From contig SCMT01000010.1 of NCBI GenBank assembly GCA_005502915.1, forward strand, positions 1 through 64,000: 64,000 nucleotides of DNA. Reading direction: 5' to 3'. Shown here in pieces: positions 6,603 through 16,020 of the stretch. Under the pieces are notes generated by a model. It was not told the DNA's origin. It made no database searches and saw only the letters and a program-made list of their open reading frames with translations. A program made the position numbers and the translations under genes. The DNA is from Lysobacteraceae bacterium 2PB (GTDB lineage Bacteria > Pseudomonadota > Gammaproteobacteria > Xanthomonadales > Xanthomonadaceae). How positions within the stretch are numbered: the first letter of the stretch is position 1; each line of letters opens with the position of its first letter.

Positions 6603-6898
6603 TGCTTGCCCTGCCCCGGCTTGCTGGACGGCTTGAACATGTCGAGCATGCGTTCGGTGACGACGTAGCCGCCGGCGGCGTTGCCCGCGCCCAGGAACAC
6701 GGCGATGAAGCCGATGGCCTTCTCCAGGGTGGTGTCGGCGTGCCCGAGCACGACCATGGCGCCGATGAGCACGATGCCGTGGATGAAGTTGCTGCCGGAC
6801 ATCAGCGGGGTATGCAGGATCACCGGCACCCGCGAGATGATGACGTGCCCGGCGATCGCCGCGAGCATGAAGATGTAGAGCGCTACGAAACCATCCAC
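6599..6898 (-). CDS. pntAB: NAD(P) transhydrogenase subunit alpha, membrane part (PntAB/PntA2)
   Basis: This small subunit carries the membrane segments that in E. coli are the C-terminal part of PntA. The 99-residue product has three hydrophobic helices: FVALYIFMLAAIAGHVII, NFIHGIVLIGAMVVLG and AIGFIAVFLGAGNAAGGYVV. It ends TERMLDMFKPSSKPGQGKQ. I take the GTG at 6898 as start because AGGAGG lies 8 nt upstream; ATGs at 6934 and 6931 in frame have no such site. A split alpha subunit is usual in many bacteria, but the partner gene pntAA normally sits immediately upstream and is absent here. Confidence 0.9.
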   Translation of the reverse strand: MDGFVALYIFMLAAIAGHVIISRVPVILHTPLMSGSNFIHGIVLIGAMVVLGHADTTLEKAIGFIAVFLGAGNAAGGYVVTERMLDMFKPSSKPGQGKQ

Positions 6899-7060
6899 GA
6901 CGTCCGTCCTCCTGAGGGTGCTGTCCCGCATCATAACCGCCGGGCCGTGACATTCGAGACCGTCCGGGCACGGGCAAGCGATACGCAGGTCTCATCTGCT
7001 TATGCCCGTCGCGGGCTTGTCGATGGCGGGGTGTGGGGCGCTGGACGCCGGGCTGCCGTG

Positions 7061-7105
7061 CCCCCACCTCGATCCTCCCCCGCACGCGGGGGAGGAAGTC
7101 GAAGC
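7061..7105. repeat. Palindromic intergenic repeat (CCTCCCCCGC...GCGGGGGAGG)
   Basis: The core CCTCCCCCGCACGCGGGGGAGG at 7074-7095 is a perfect hairpin, extended by CTTCGACTT-like flanks. It lies in the approximately 300-bp gene-free stretch between pntAB (reverse) and the small secreted protein (forward). It may also act as a transcription barrier. No other structure was seen in 6899-7201. Confidence 0.55.
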
Positions 7106-7201
7106 CGGCCCGCGAAGATCGCTGTCAACCGGACCAGAGGCCGGGCGTTTCCCCTGCTGCAGGCGCCGCGCGCGCCGTCCCGTCGAAGCCCGAGGTGCCG
7201 C

Positions 7202-7501
7202 ATGCGACCGTCGATCCTCCTCCCCCTGCTGCTGGTCCTGGCGGCCGGCGCCTTCCAGGTCGATGCCCGGGCCGCCGATCGGGGCGACCGGATCGATGCC
7301 CGTCTGGACCAGCGGGGCGAGCGTCTGGACGAGCGGTTCGACCGTCGCGCCGGACGGGCGCAAGATCAGGGGCACGACCGCCGCGCGGCGCGGCTGGACC
7401 GGACCGGGGACCGGATCGAGCACCGGCTGGATGCGAAGGGCGACCGGATCGACCGGCGCCTGGCGCATCGAGTCGACCGCCGCCGGGACCGTCGGCATTG
7501 A
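7202..7501 (+). CDS. Small secreted protein with charged RLD/GDRID repeats
   Basis: 99 residues: a clear signal peptide (LLPLLLVLAAGAFQVDARA, cleavage about residue 24) followed by a low-complexity, highly charged mature part. The mature part is built from imperfect RGDRIDARLDQ / RLDxxGxRxD units with a period near 7-11 residues, suggesting a helical, alternately charged rod. No enzymatic motif. A GAGG-like site precedes the ATG. It lies just upstream of the sigma-factor operon but is separated from it by about 60 bp. Function unknown; probably periplasmic. Confidence 0.65.
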   Translation: MRPSILLPLLLVLAAGAFQVDARAADRGDRIDARLDQRGERLDERFDRRAGRAQDQGHDRRAARLDRTGDRIEHRLDAKGDRIDRRLAHRVDRRRDRRH

Positions 7502-7564
7502 GGGCCGGCCGCCATGGCGGATGGCCACACCCCAACGGACCCGCGAGGGTCTAGAGTTTCGCGC

Positions 7565-8197
7565 ATGAGCCCGGACGCCGGCCAATCGCGCAGTCCTTCG
7601 GCCGTACCCCCCCGGGCGGCCGAGGGACATTCTCTATCGCACGCGACGGAAGCCTCGACGCATGCCACGCCGGCCACGCTCGACGCCTTCCTCGCGGACA
7701 TCTCCGCACGCGCCTTCCGCTTCGCCGAACTGGGCCTGCGCCATCGCGAGGACGCGCTGGACGCGGTGCAGGACGCGATGATGAAGATGATGGGCTACCG
7801 CGACCGCCCGTCGACGGAGTGGACGCCGCTGTTCTGGAGCATCCTGCGCAGCCGGATCATCGACATGCAGCGGCGCAGCCTGTTCCGCCTGCGCTGGATG
7901 CTGCCGTCCAGCGCGAAGAACGGCGAGGACGGCGAGTCGATCGACTGGGCGGACAACACCGCCGACGAGCGCCCGGACCCGTCGGGCGCACACGACCAGC
8001 AGGAGGCCTACCGCACGCTCGCGTCGGCCCTGCGCGCGTTGCCCGCACGGCAGCGCGAGGCCTTCACCCTGCGCGTACTGGAAGACTGCGATGTCGCCAC
8101 CACCGCGCGGATCATGGGCTGCAGCGAGGGGTCGGTGAAGACCCACCTCTTCCGCGCCCGCGACACTTTGCAGAAACAGCTGGAGGATTTCCGATGA
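7565..8197 (+). CDS. ECF-type RNA polymerase sigma factor
   Basis: 210 residues. Region 2 spans about 45-105 (FRFAELGLRHREDALDAVQD, then WTPLFWSILRSRIIDMQRR). Region 4 spans about 150-205 (LPARQREAFTLRVLEDCDVA, SEGSVKTHLFRARDTLQKQL). These match the sigma-70 group 4 architecture used for envelope or stress responses. I chose ATG 7565; an in-frame ATG at 7514 would add 17 residues of poor quality. The gene ends with ATGA overlap into a single-pass membrane protein, the usual sigma/anti-sigma arrangement, followed by two exported proteins. The regulon and trigger are unknown. Confidence 0.85.
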   Translation: MSPDAGQSRSPSAVPPRAAEGHSLSHATEASTHATPATLDAFLADISARAFRFAELGLRHREDALDAVQDAMMKMMGYRDRPSTEWTPLFWSILRSRIIDMQRRSLFRLRWMLPSSAKNGEDGESIDWADNTADERPDPSGAHDQQEAYRTLASALRALPARQREAFTLRVLEDCDVATTARIMGCSEGSVKTHLFRARDTLQKQLEDFR

Positions 8198-8778
8198 CCC
8201 CGCAGACCGACCTTCGCGACGGGATGGACGCCGACGACGCGCTGCTGCGCGCCGCGCGCCACGCGCACGCGGCGTCGCTCGATCGCCTGTCGCCGCGCGT
8301 GCAGGCGCAGCTCGCGCAGCGTCGCCGCGCGGCGATGCAGCCCGCACGCAGCACGGGACGCGGCTGGGCGATGATCGCCGCAAGCTCGACCGCCGTGCTG
8401 GCCGTGGCCATCGGTGTGTTCGTGCTGCGCGATGGCATGCCGGGCGATACGGGCGCGCAGGCGCCGCAGGTCGCGGATGCCAGCGTGACGACGACGGCAC
8501 CCGTGGCACCAACCGTGCAGGCACCCGCCGAGACCCGCGTCGCCGACGCCGCAACGGCCGCACCGGTGTCGACTGAAACGCCCGACTTGGCGGTACAGCC
8601 GCAGGCCACCGTGTCCGATGCGCTGCCCGACACGCTGATCGCCGCCGAGTTCGATGCCATCGAGGCGATCGAAGGCGCGACCGACGACATCGGCTACGGC
8701 ACCTTCGACGAAACCCCTGATTTCTATGCCTGGCTGGGCTCGGAAGACGCGCTGGCCGACGTCACGGAGTCGCTATGA
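8194..8778 (+). CDS. Putative anti-sigma factor, single membrane span
   Basis: 194 residues. The N-terminal 65 are charged and cytosolic (DADDALLRAARHAHAASLDR), followed by one membrane span (about 66-88, WAMIAASSTAVLAVAIGVFV). The periplasmic part is long and rich in Ala, Val, Thr and Pro, and ends in an acidic segment (DFYAWLGSEDALADVTESL). It overlaps the sigma gene (ATGA) and the DUF3106 gene (ATGA). Topology and position suggest an anti-sigma or signal-relay role; no zinc-binding ZAS motif is evident, so this is inference. Confidence 0.65.
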   Translation: MTPQTDLRDGMDADDALLRAARHAHAASLDRLSPRVQAQLAQRRRAAMQPARSTGRGWAMIAASSTAVLAVAIGVFVLRDGMPGDTGAQAPQVADASVTTTAPVAPTVQAPAETRVADAATAAPVSTETPDLAVQPQATVSDALPDTLIAAEFDAIEAIEGATDDIGYGTFDETPDFYAWLGSEDALADVTESL

Positions 8779-9323
8779 ACCGCATCACCCTCCTCGCCCG
8801 CCTGCTCTGCACCTTGCTGGTCGCAGGCGCCGTCTCCCCGGCGTTCGCCGGACCGCCCGATCGAGGTCCCGGCCCCGGCCAGGCGCCCGCGCGGGAACAG
8901 GGTCCGCCGCCTCCGCAGTGGGAACAGCTGACGCCCGCGCAGCGCGAGATGGTGATCGCGGTGCTGCGTGATCGCTGGAACGACAACCCGCAGGAACGCG
9001 CGCGCATGTTGAAGCATGCTGAGCGCTGGAAGGCGATGACGCCCGAGCAGCGCCGCAGCGCGAAACACGGGATGGACCGCTGGGCCGGCATGAAGCCCGA
9101 GGAACGCCAGCGCATGCGCGCGCTGTACGACCATGCGCGCCAGCTGTCGCCCGAGGAGCGCGCAGCGCTGCGCGAGAAGCTCAAGACGATGACGCCCGAA
9201 CAGCGCCGGGCGTGGATGCGCGAACAGCGCGAACTGCGCCAGCGTCGCGCACCGGGCGACGTGCCCGGTCGCGCTGCGCCCGACGCACCCGCACCCGCAC
9301 CCGCACCCGATCGTCGCCCCTGA
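8775..9323 (+). CDS. DUF3106-type secreted protein
   Basis: 182 residues with a signal peptide (about 1-26, LLCTLLVAGAVSPAFA). A helical region follows, built on repeated (L/M)TPEQRR / SPEERAAL / KPEERQRM phrases typical of DUF3106, with flanking Pro-rich ends (GPGPGQAP and APAPAPAPD). The repeated Pro-Glu-Gln/Glu-Arg motif recalls periplasmic Spy/CpxP-type helical proteins, but that link is only a resemblance. It is translationally coupled to the preceding anti-sigma-like gene and to the following hydrolase, implying export as part of the sigma response. Confidence 0.75.
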   Translation: MNRITLLARLLCTLLVAGAVSPAFAGPPDRGPGPGQAPAREQGPPPPQWEQLTPAQREMVIAVLRDRWNDNPQERARMLKHAERWKAMTPEQRRSAKHGMDRWAGMKPEERQRMRALYDHARQLSPEERAALREKLKTMTPEQRRAWMREQRELRQRRAPGDVPGRAAPDAPAPAPAPDRRP

Positions 9324-10222
9324 TGCCGCGCCGCCGCACGCCCTGGCCGCTGGTCGCGTTCGCGCTGCTGCTGGCCTGCGGCGCGGTGCTGCGGCCTGCG
9401 GCGCAGACCTCCGCAGCCACCCCGGTCGCCCTGCCCGCACCGATGCGCGACGTCGCCTACGGGCCCGATGCAGCGCAGCGCTTCGACATCGACCTGCCCG
9501 CGCGCGCCACCGGCGCAGCCACGGTCTTCTACGTGCATGGCGGCGGCTGGGCCTTCGGCGACAAGTCCGGGCAAGTCGCGAACAAGCGCGCGCGCTGGAC
9601 GCACGCCGGCCTGTTCTTCGTCTCGACCAACTACCGCATGCGTCCGGTGGCAGATCCATTGGAACAGGCACGCGACGTAGCCCGCGCGCTGGCCGAGGCG
9701 CAGCGCGTGGTCGCGCGTGCGGGCGGCGACCCGGACCGTTTCGTGCTGATGGGGCATTCGGCGGGCGGGCACCTGATCGCGCTGCTTGCCGCACGCCCCG
9801 ACCTGGTGCGCGAAGCGGGCGCACGCCCATGGCGCGCGACGGTGCTGCTCGATGCCGGATCGGTCGACGTGGTCGAGACGATGGCCTCGCCGCGTGGTCG
9901 CATCGGCCTGTTCCGCAATGCCTTCGGCGATGACCCGGCGTTCTGGCGCGCGGTCTCGCCGATGCACCAGCTCGCCGGCAAGACCGCACCGATCCTCGCC
10001 GTGTGCGCCAGCGAACGTCGCGATTCCTGCCGCGCGAATCGCGCCTTCCTCGACAAGGCCGCCCGCTTCGGCACGCACACGCAGCTGATGGAAAAGCCGC
10101 TGTCGCACGGCGAGATCAATCGCCTGCTCGGCGAGGACAATGCCTATACGCGGGAGGTGGAGGCATTCGTGCGGACGCTGCCCGGATTGGCCTCGCTTGA
10201 CCCCGGTCGGACCGCAGGTTAA
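9323..10222 (+). CDS. Exported alpha/beta-hydrolase (esterase/lipase-like)
   Basis: 299 residues; N-terminal signal or anchor (WPLVAFALLLACGAVLRPAA). The catalytic domain shows the HGGGW oxyanion motif of hormone-sensitive-lipase-like esterases (about residue 71), nucleophile elbow GHSAGGH (about 148-154), and a C-terminal SHGEIN segment providing the likely catalytic His. Substrate unknown; the family hydrolyses carboxyl esters. The start ATG shares its A with the DUF3106 stop (TGATG), so it is the last member of the sigma-factor operon. An ATG-poor GC-rich upstream extension was rejected. Confidence 0.8.
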   Translation: MPRRRTPWPLVAFALLLACGAVLRPAAQTSAATPVALPAPMRDVAYGPDAAQRFDIDLPARATGAATVFYVHGGGWAFGDKSGQVANKRARWTHAGLFFVSTNYRMRPVADPLEQARDVARALAEAQRVVARAGGDPDRFVLMGHSAGGHLIALLAARPDLVREAGARPWRATVLLDAGSVDVVETMASPRGRIGLFRNAFGDDPAFWRAVSPMHQLAGKTAPILAVCASERRDSCRANRAFLDKAARFGTHTQLMEKPLSHGEINRLLGEDNAYTREVEAFVRTLPGLASLDPGRTAG

Positions 10223-10251
10223 ACAGCGCGCTCCATACAGGAGCATCCGCC

Positions 10252-11124
10252 TTGAACAAGATTCCGCTCGTCGCCGCGCTGGCAGGCACCCTCGCCTTCG
10301 CTGCCTTCCCGTCCAACGCCGATCAGCTCAAGGTCAAGGCCACTGCGCTGTCGCAGGCCGATGCTGCGGCGCTGCAGGGCAAGTCCGTTGCGGTCACCCT
10401 GCACGAGCGCCAGTCCTTTCAGGCGATGACCGCCGGCAAGGCCATGTTCGGCCTGATCGGGATAGGCGCGATGTTCAAGGCCGGCAACGATTTCGTCGAA
10501 CAGAACCAGATTCCCGACCCGGCGATCATCGCCCGCGAACAGTTCGCGAACATGTTGCGCGACCAGTTCGGAATGGTGCCGATGGCTGTCGACACGACAG
10601 TCACCAAGCCGGTCAAACCCGCAGAACTGGTCAAGGTCCATCCGGATTCCGATTACATACTGTCAGTCATGCACATAGGCTCCATGTACGCCTACTATCC
10701 GGGGAAATGGGACGGATACTGGGTCGGCAACTCCCTGGGCGTGCAACTGATCCATACCGCGTCCGGAAAGGTCGTCAGCAGGGGCAACTGCACTGCCTCG
10801 ACGCACAAGAATCCGGTACGTCCGTCGCTTGAGCAGCTGAGTGCGGATCGCGCGCAGCTGACCAAGGACATCCTTGCGTCGCTTGCGTGGAAGTGCTCGC
10901 GCCAGCTGGCGATCGAGGGATTCAAGCTCACTGCCGAACGCGCGCCCGCCATTCCCGCCGAGCTCGAAAACCCCTTGTCTCGTGTGGTGGCTGCGGCGCC
11001 CGCCGCCAATGGAACGCCTGCCGCCACGGCACCGGAGACGCCCGCGCCGGAATCTCCCGAACCCGAAGCGCCTGAAACCGAAACACCTGCACCGGAAGCG
11101 CCCGTGACCGAAGGCAAGCCCTGA
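10252..11124 (+). CDS. Secreted protein of unknown function with Pro/Glu-rich tail
   Basis: 290 residues starting from a TTG with AGGAG about 9 nt upstream. Signal peptide about 1-23 (VAALAGTLAFAAFPSNA). The central domain includes QGKSVAVTLHERQSF, a Gly-rich hydrophobic stretch (AMFGLIGIGAMFKAG) and a DGYWVGNSLGVQLIHTASGK segment resembling the GNA1162/LPS-assembly class of beta-rich periplasmic proteins. Two cysteines sit in the second half. The last 50 residues are repetitive Pro-Glu-Ala (PETPAPESPEPEAPETE) and probably disordered. It lies 10 bp from a convergent gene. Function not recognised. Confidence 0.65.
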   Translation: MNKIPLVAALAGTLAFAAFPSNADQLKVKATALSQADAAALQGKSVAVTLHERQSFQAMTAGKAMFGLIGIGAMFKAGNDFVEQNQIPDPAIIAREQFANMLRDQFGMVPMAVDTTVTKPVKPAELVKVHPDSDYILSVMHIGSMYAYYPGKWDGYWVGNSLGVQLIHTASGKVVSRGNCTASTHKNPVRPSLEQLSADRAQLTKDILASLAWKCSRQLAIEGFKLTAERAPAIPAELENPLSRVVAAAPAANGTPAATAPETPAPESPEPEAPETETPAPEAPVTEGKP

Positions 11125-11133
11125 GGCCGACCG

Positions 11134-11670
11134 TCAACCCGTGGTCGCGGCTTCGCAGCCGCGACCCGTCATCTCCAGCACCGCCGCATATTCCGGCAGC
11201 TTCGCCACGGCACCGGATTGCGCCTGCTGCTTCGCGTCCTGCAGGTAGATGCGCGGCTGGCCACGGCCGTCCAGCGGCACCGACGTATCGACCGGCTTGC
11301 GCCAGATGCGGATCACCGCCTGGCGCGCCGGACAGCCGGCCTGCGGGATGCGCACCATGTCGTTGAGGATCCAGCCCTTCGCAGCGGACGGCATCGCCTT
11401 CGCAGGATCGACGAGGCGCGCGCGCGGCTGGCAGCGGCCGGCGGTCTTCGATGCGCCGTAGCGGTACGGCACGGCCGGATCGGTGGTGAACATGCCGCGC
11501 AGGTAGGCGCAGGTTTCGGGAATGATGCGGATGGTGTGCGTGCTGCCGACGGCCTGCGCCGGGTACGGCTCGCGACGGATCTCGGGGGTCTGCGCGAACG
11601 CAGGCATGCAGGCCGAGGCCAGGCACAGTCCGGTGCAGCGCGCTCGCAGGGACGTGAGGGTCATCGACAT
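11134..11670 (-). CDS. Secreted cysteine-containing protein of unknown function
   Basis: 178 residues from the ATG at 11670, chosen because GAGG lies about 9 nt upstream and the start gives a plausible signal peptide (SLRARCTGLCLASACMPAFA). The mature part has several Cys (ETCAYLR, AGRCQPRAR, AGCPARQ, GRGCEAA), consistent with periplasmic disulfides, and segments IRIIPETCAYLRGMF and AVIRIWRKPVD. No catalytic motif was found. It converges on the preceding gene and is upstream-adjacent to hppA in the opposite direction. Confidence 0.6.
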   Translation of the reverse strand: MSMTLTSLRARCTGLCLASACMPAFAQTPEIRREPYPAQAVGSTHTIRIIPETCAYLRGMFTTDPAVPYRYGASKTAGRCQPRARLVDPAKAMPSAAKGWILNDMVRIPQAGCPARQAVIRIWRKPVDTSVPLDGRGQPRIYLQDAKQQAQSGAVAKLPEYAAVLEMTGRGCEAATTG

Positions 11671-11917
11671 GGCATCGACCTCGGACTTGCGGAGTGGGAG
11701 GCGCAGGGTGCCGGATCGCGCCTGAACATGCATGCATCCGCACCGCTGCGTATTGGTGCAGCGCGTCATCGCCCCGGCCCGCATCGCGGCGACACGGCGG
11801 ATTCCAAGACGGGCGGAGCCTGTGCCATAGTCGGGACGTTGCACGTGGCCGCGATGGTCGCGGTTTGCTGCATCCTGCTTCCGCTGTCACATTCCATTCG
11901 ACTCTGGGGAGGGTTTC

Positions 11918-14164
<2,247 letters not shown>

Positions 14165-14190
14165 TCGTCCGACAACCAGCGCTTCACCCC

Positions 14191-14216
14191 GAACGGCAGC
14201 CTCCGGGCTGCCGTTC
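14191..14216 (+). terminator. Hairpin after hppA
   Basis: GAACGGCAGC (14191-14200) pairs perfectly with GCTGCCGTTC (14207-14216) around a 6-nt loop, 27 nt after the hppA stop. There is no T-run, but it is a strong GC stem in the right place. Confidence 0.6.
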
Positions 14217-14285
14217 GCATGTGCGGGCCCGCCCCGGCAAGGCCAGCCCGGGCGCGGGAGTGCTGCAGCGCAGCAGCGGGCGGCG

Positions 14286-14291
14286 TAAAAT
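14286..14291 (+). promoter_or_regulatory. Probable -10 element for ppa
   Basis: TAAAAT embedded in GCGTAAAATGCCCG about 35 bp before the ppa start. The same GTAAAATGxCCG-like context occurs upstream of the dehydrogenase gene at 61788, suggesting the housekeeping promoter style of this genome. No convincing -35 was seen. Confidence 0.4.
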
Positions 14292-14324
14292 GCCCGCCCC
14301 CTTACCGCATCGAATGGAACGCCC

Positions 14325-14879
14325 ATGGGCCTGGACCTCGTCCCCACCGGCAAGAACCCGCCGGAAGAAGTGAACGTCATCATCGAAATCCCGAAGGACG
14401 CCGAGCCGGTCAAGTACGAAGTCGACAAGGAGACCGGCGCGATCTTCGTCGACCGCATCCTGTCCACGCCGATGCGCTACCCCTGCAACTACGGCTACAT
14501 CCCGCACACCCTCTGCGGCGACGGCGACCCGGCCGACGTGCTGGTCATCCTGCCGCTGCCGCTGATCCCCGGCTCGGTCATCCGCGTGCGCCCGGTCGGC
14601 GTGCTGCGCATGAAGGACGAGGCCGGCAGCGACGAGAAGCTGCTCGCCGTGCCGGTCGACAAGGTCTTCGCCGGCTACAAGCACATCCACGACATCGGCC
14701 AGGTCAGCGAGCACTGGCTGGAGCGCATCGGCCACTTCTTCGAGCACTACAAGGACCTGGAGAAGGGCAAGTGGGTCAAGCTCGACGGCTGGGGCGATGC
14801 CGCCGAAGCCAAGCAGATCATCCTGGAGTCGATCGAGCGCTACAATGCGACGCCGGAAGGCGAGAAGCCGCACTTCTGA
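14325..14879 (+). CDS. ppa: Inorganic pyrophosphatase (family I)
   Basis: Cytosolic enzyme hydrolysing PPi to phosphate, pulling nucleic-acid and protein synthesis forward. 184 residues, close to the bacterial family I length. Active-site landmarks: YEVDKETGAIFVDRIL, MRYPCNYGYIPHT, the metal-binding triple-Asp signature GDGDPADVLV, RVRPVGVLRMKDEAG, DEKLLAVP and the C-terminal KWVKLDGWGDA. It is directly downstream of hppA but separated by a hairpin and its own -10-like TAAAAT, so it is probably transcribed independently. Two PPi-consuming enzymes side by side suggest a PPi-handling locus. Confidence 0.96.
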   Translation: MGLDLVPTGKNPPEEVNVIIEIPKDAEPVKYEVDKETGAIFVDRILSTPMRYPCNYGYIPHTLCGDGDPADVLVILPLPLIPGSVIRVRPVGVLRMKDEAGSDEKLLAVPVDKVFAGYKHIHDIGQVSEHWLERIGHFFEHYKDLEKGKWVKLDGWGDAAEAKQIILESIERYNATPEGEKPHF

Positions 14880-14902
14880 GCCACCGCGCCCGTGATGCCC
14901 CC

Positions 14903-14935
14903 GACAAGCCCGCGCCCTGCGCGGGCTTGTCCTTT
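14903..14935 (+). terminator. Rho-independent terminator after ppa
   Basis: GACAAGCCCGCGC (14903-14915) pairs perfectly with GCGCGGGCTTGTC (14919-14931), followed by CTTT. A 13-bp stem with a 3-nt loop, 24 nt after the ppa stop. Confidence 0.8.
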
Positions 14936-15016
14936 GCGGGACCCCTGGAACGTTTGCAAGGTGACGCGTGCCGAAGCCACGATGGCCGGCGCACCACCCG
15001 CCCTGTCGGAGGCCCC

Positions 15017-15889
15017 ATGTTCCGCATCGAAGACTTCCAGACCCCCGCCGAACTCGAGGCCATGGAAGCCGCCGTGCGCCGCGCCTGCGACGCCGCCGTG
15101 CTCGACCCGTTCGCACAGTTCCTCTTCATCGACCGCTACACGCGCTGGAACGGCTATGCAGGGGCGCTGGTCGCCAAGCTGTCGGGCAACATCGGCGAGT
15201 CGCAGGACCTGTTCCTCGATCCCGGCGAACCCGACCGCGCCCAGGCCGTGCGCGGCATGGATGTCGCCGGCCACGTGCTGGACGCCACCGTCGACGAACA
15301 CCTCGACAAGGGCCATCGCGTCCCGCACCGCACACTCGCCCAGGCGATGCGCAAGGCCTCCGCCGATTACGCCGGCCTGTCCATCGCCGAGCGCAACGCG
15401 CTGTCGGAGCCTCCGCCGGCCTGGCTGCAGGACGTGGTCGCCCGCACCTTCCGCCACTACGGCAGCGTCGCCCACGACGCCGAAGCGCTGATCCGTTCGA
15501 TCGGGACGCATATCGGTTCGGAAGCGATGGCCGACCGCGAATACGCGATCATCGACCGCGTATTCCGCGCCGAGCGGCATCACGAAGGCTTCTACCAGTA
15601 CCTGCGCGAACGCGATTTCCGGGTCGAACTCGGCAGCAAGCTGGTGCATGCCTACGCCTGGATCACGATCCACGCCACCTTCGAATCGCAGGGCGTCGAA
15701 GCCGAACACCTCGCCGAAGCGATGAAGGCGCTGGAACTGGCCGCGCGCCATCGCCCGGAGCCGCAGGAACGCATCCTCGAACTCGCGCGCGAAGGCTTTC
15801 GCCACTTCGCCGACATCCAGCGCGATTTCTTCGTGCACGTCGAGCAGGAATGCCGAAACGCCGCCGGGAGCAGGCAGCGAGCGGCCTGA
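15017..15889 (+). CDS. Uncharacterised helical protein (290 aa)
   Basis: Not recognised. Start ATG at 15017 with GGAGG 5 nt upstream. No signal peptide or membrane span. The sequence is almost entirely helical with many Arg, His and aromatic residues (FLFIDRYTRWNGYAGALVAK, RTFRHYGSVAHDAEALI, YAIIDRVFRAERHHEGFYQY, LVHAYAWITIHATFESQGVE). The spaced Glu/His residues (EAMADRE, RAERHHE, HATFE) resemble a ferritin-like four-helix bundle, but I cannot confirm metal ligands. A single gene, flanked by the ppa terminator and a lipoprotein gene. Possible iron-binding or oxygenase-like bundle is speculation. Confidence 0.6.
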   Translation: MFRIEDFQTPAELEAMEAAVRRACDAAVLDPFAQFLFIDRYTRWNGYAGALVAKLSGNIGESQDLFLDPGEPDRAQAVRGMDVAGHVLDATVDEHLDKGHRVPHRTLAQAMRKASADYAGLSIAERNALSEPPPAWLQDVVARTFRHYGSVAHDAEALIRSIGTHIGSEAMADREYAIIDRVFRAERHHEGFYQYLRERDFRVELGSKLVHAYAWITIHATFESQGVEAEHLAEAMKALELAARHRPEPQERILELAREGFRHFADIQRDFFVHVEQECRNAAGSRQRAA

Positions 15890-16020
15890 CCCGCCCGGGA
15901 CGAGCTCCCACCGGCCGACGCGAAGCTGGTGCGGGGACGGGCGACGGTTGCAGCGGATGCACTGAACGACCGGACGCGTGCGCTTCCCGCCCGGCCGGCC
16001 GCCCGGCTAGAGTCGCGCGC

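Noticed and set aside
7161-7201. tRNA-like or riboswitch structure before the small secreted protein
   Set aside because: Only a simple hairpin repeat is seen; no cloverleaf or aptamer pattern.
14219-15016. N-terminal extension of the 290-aa protein upstream of 15017
   Set aside because: It would run through ppa in another frame and a terminator hairpin; the GGAGG site at 15008 supports the shorter start.
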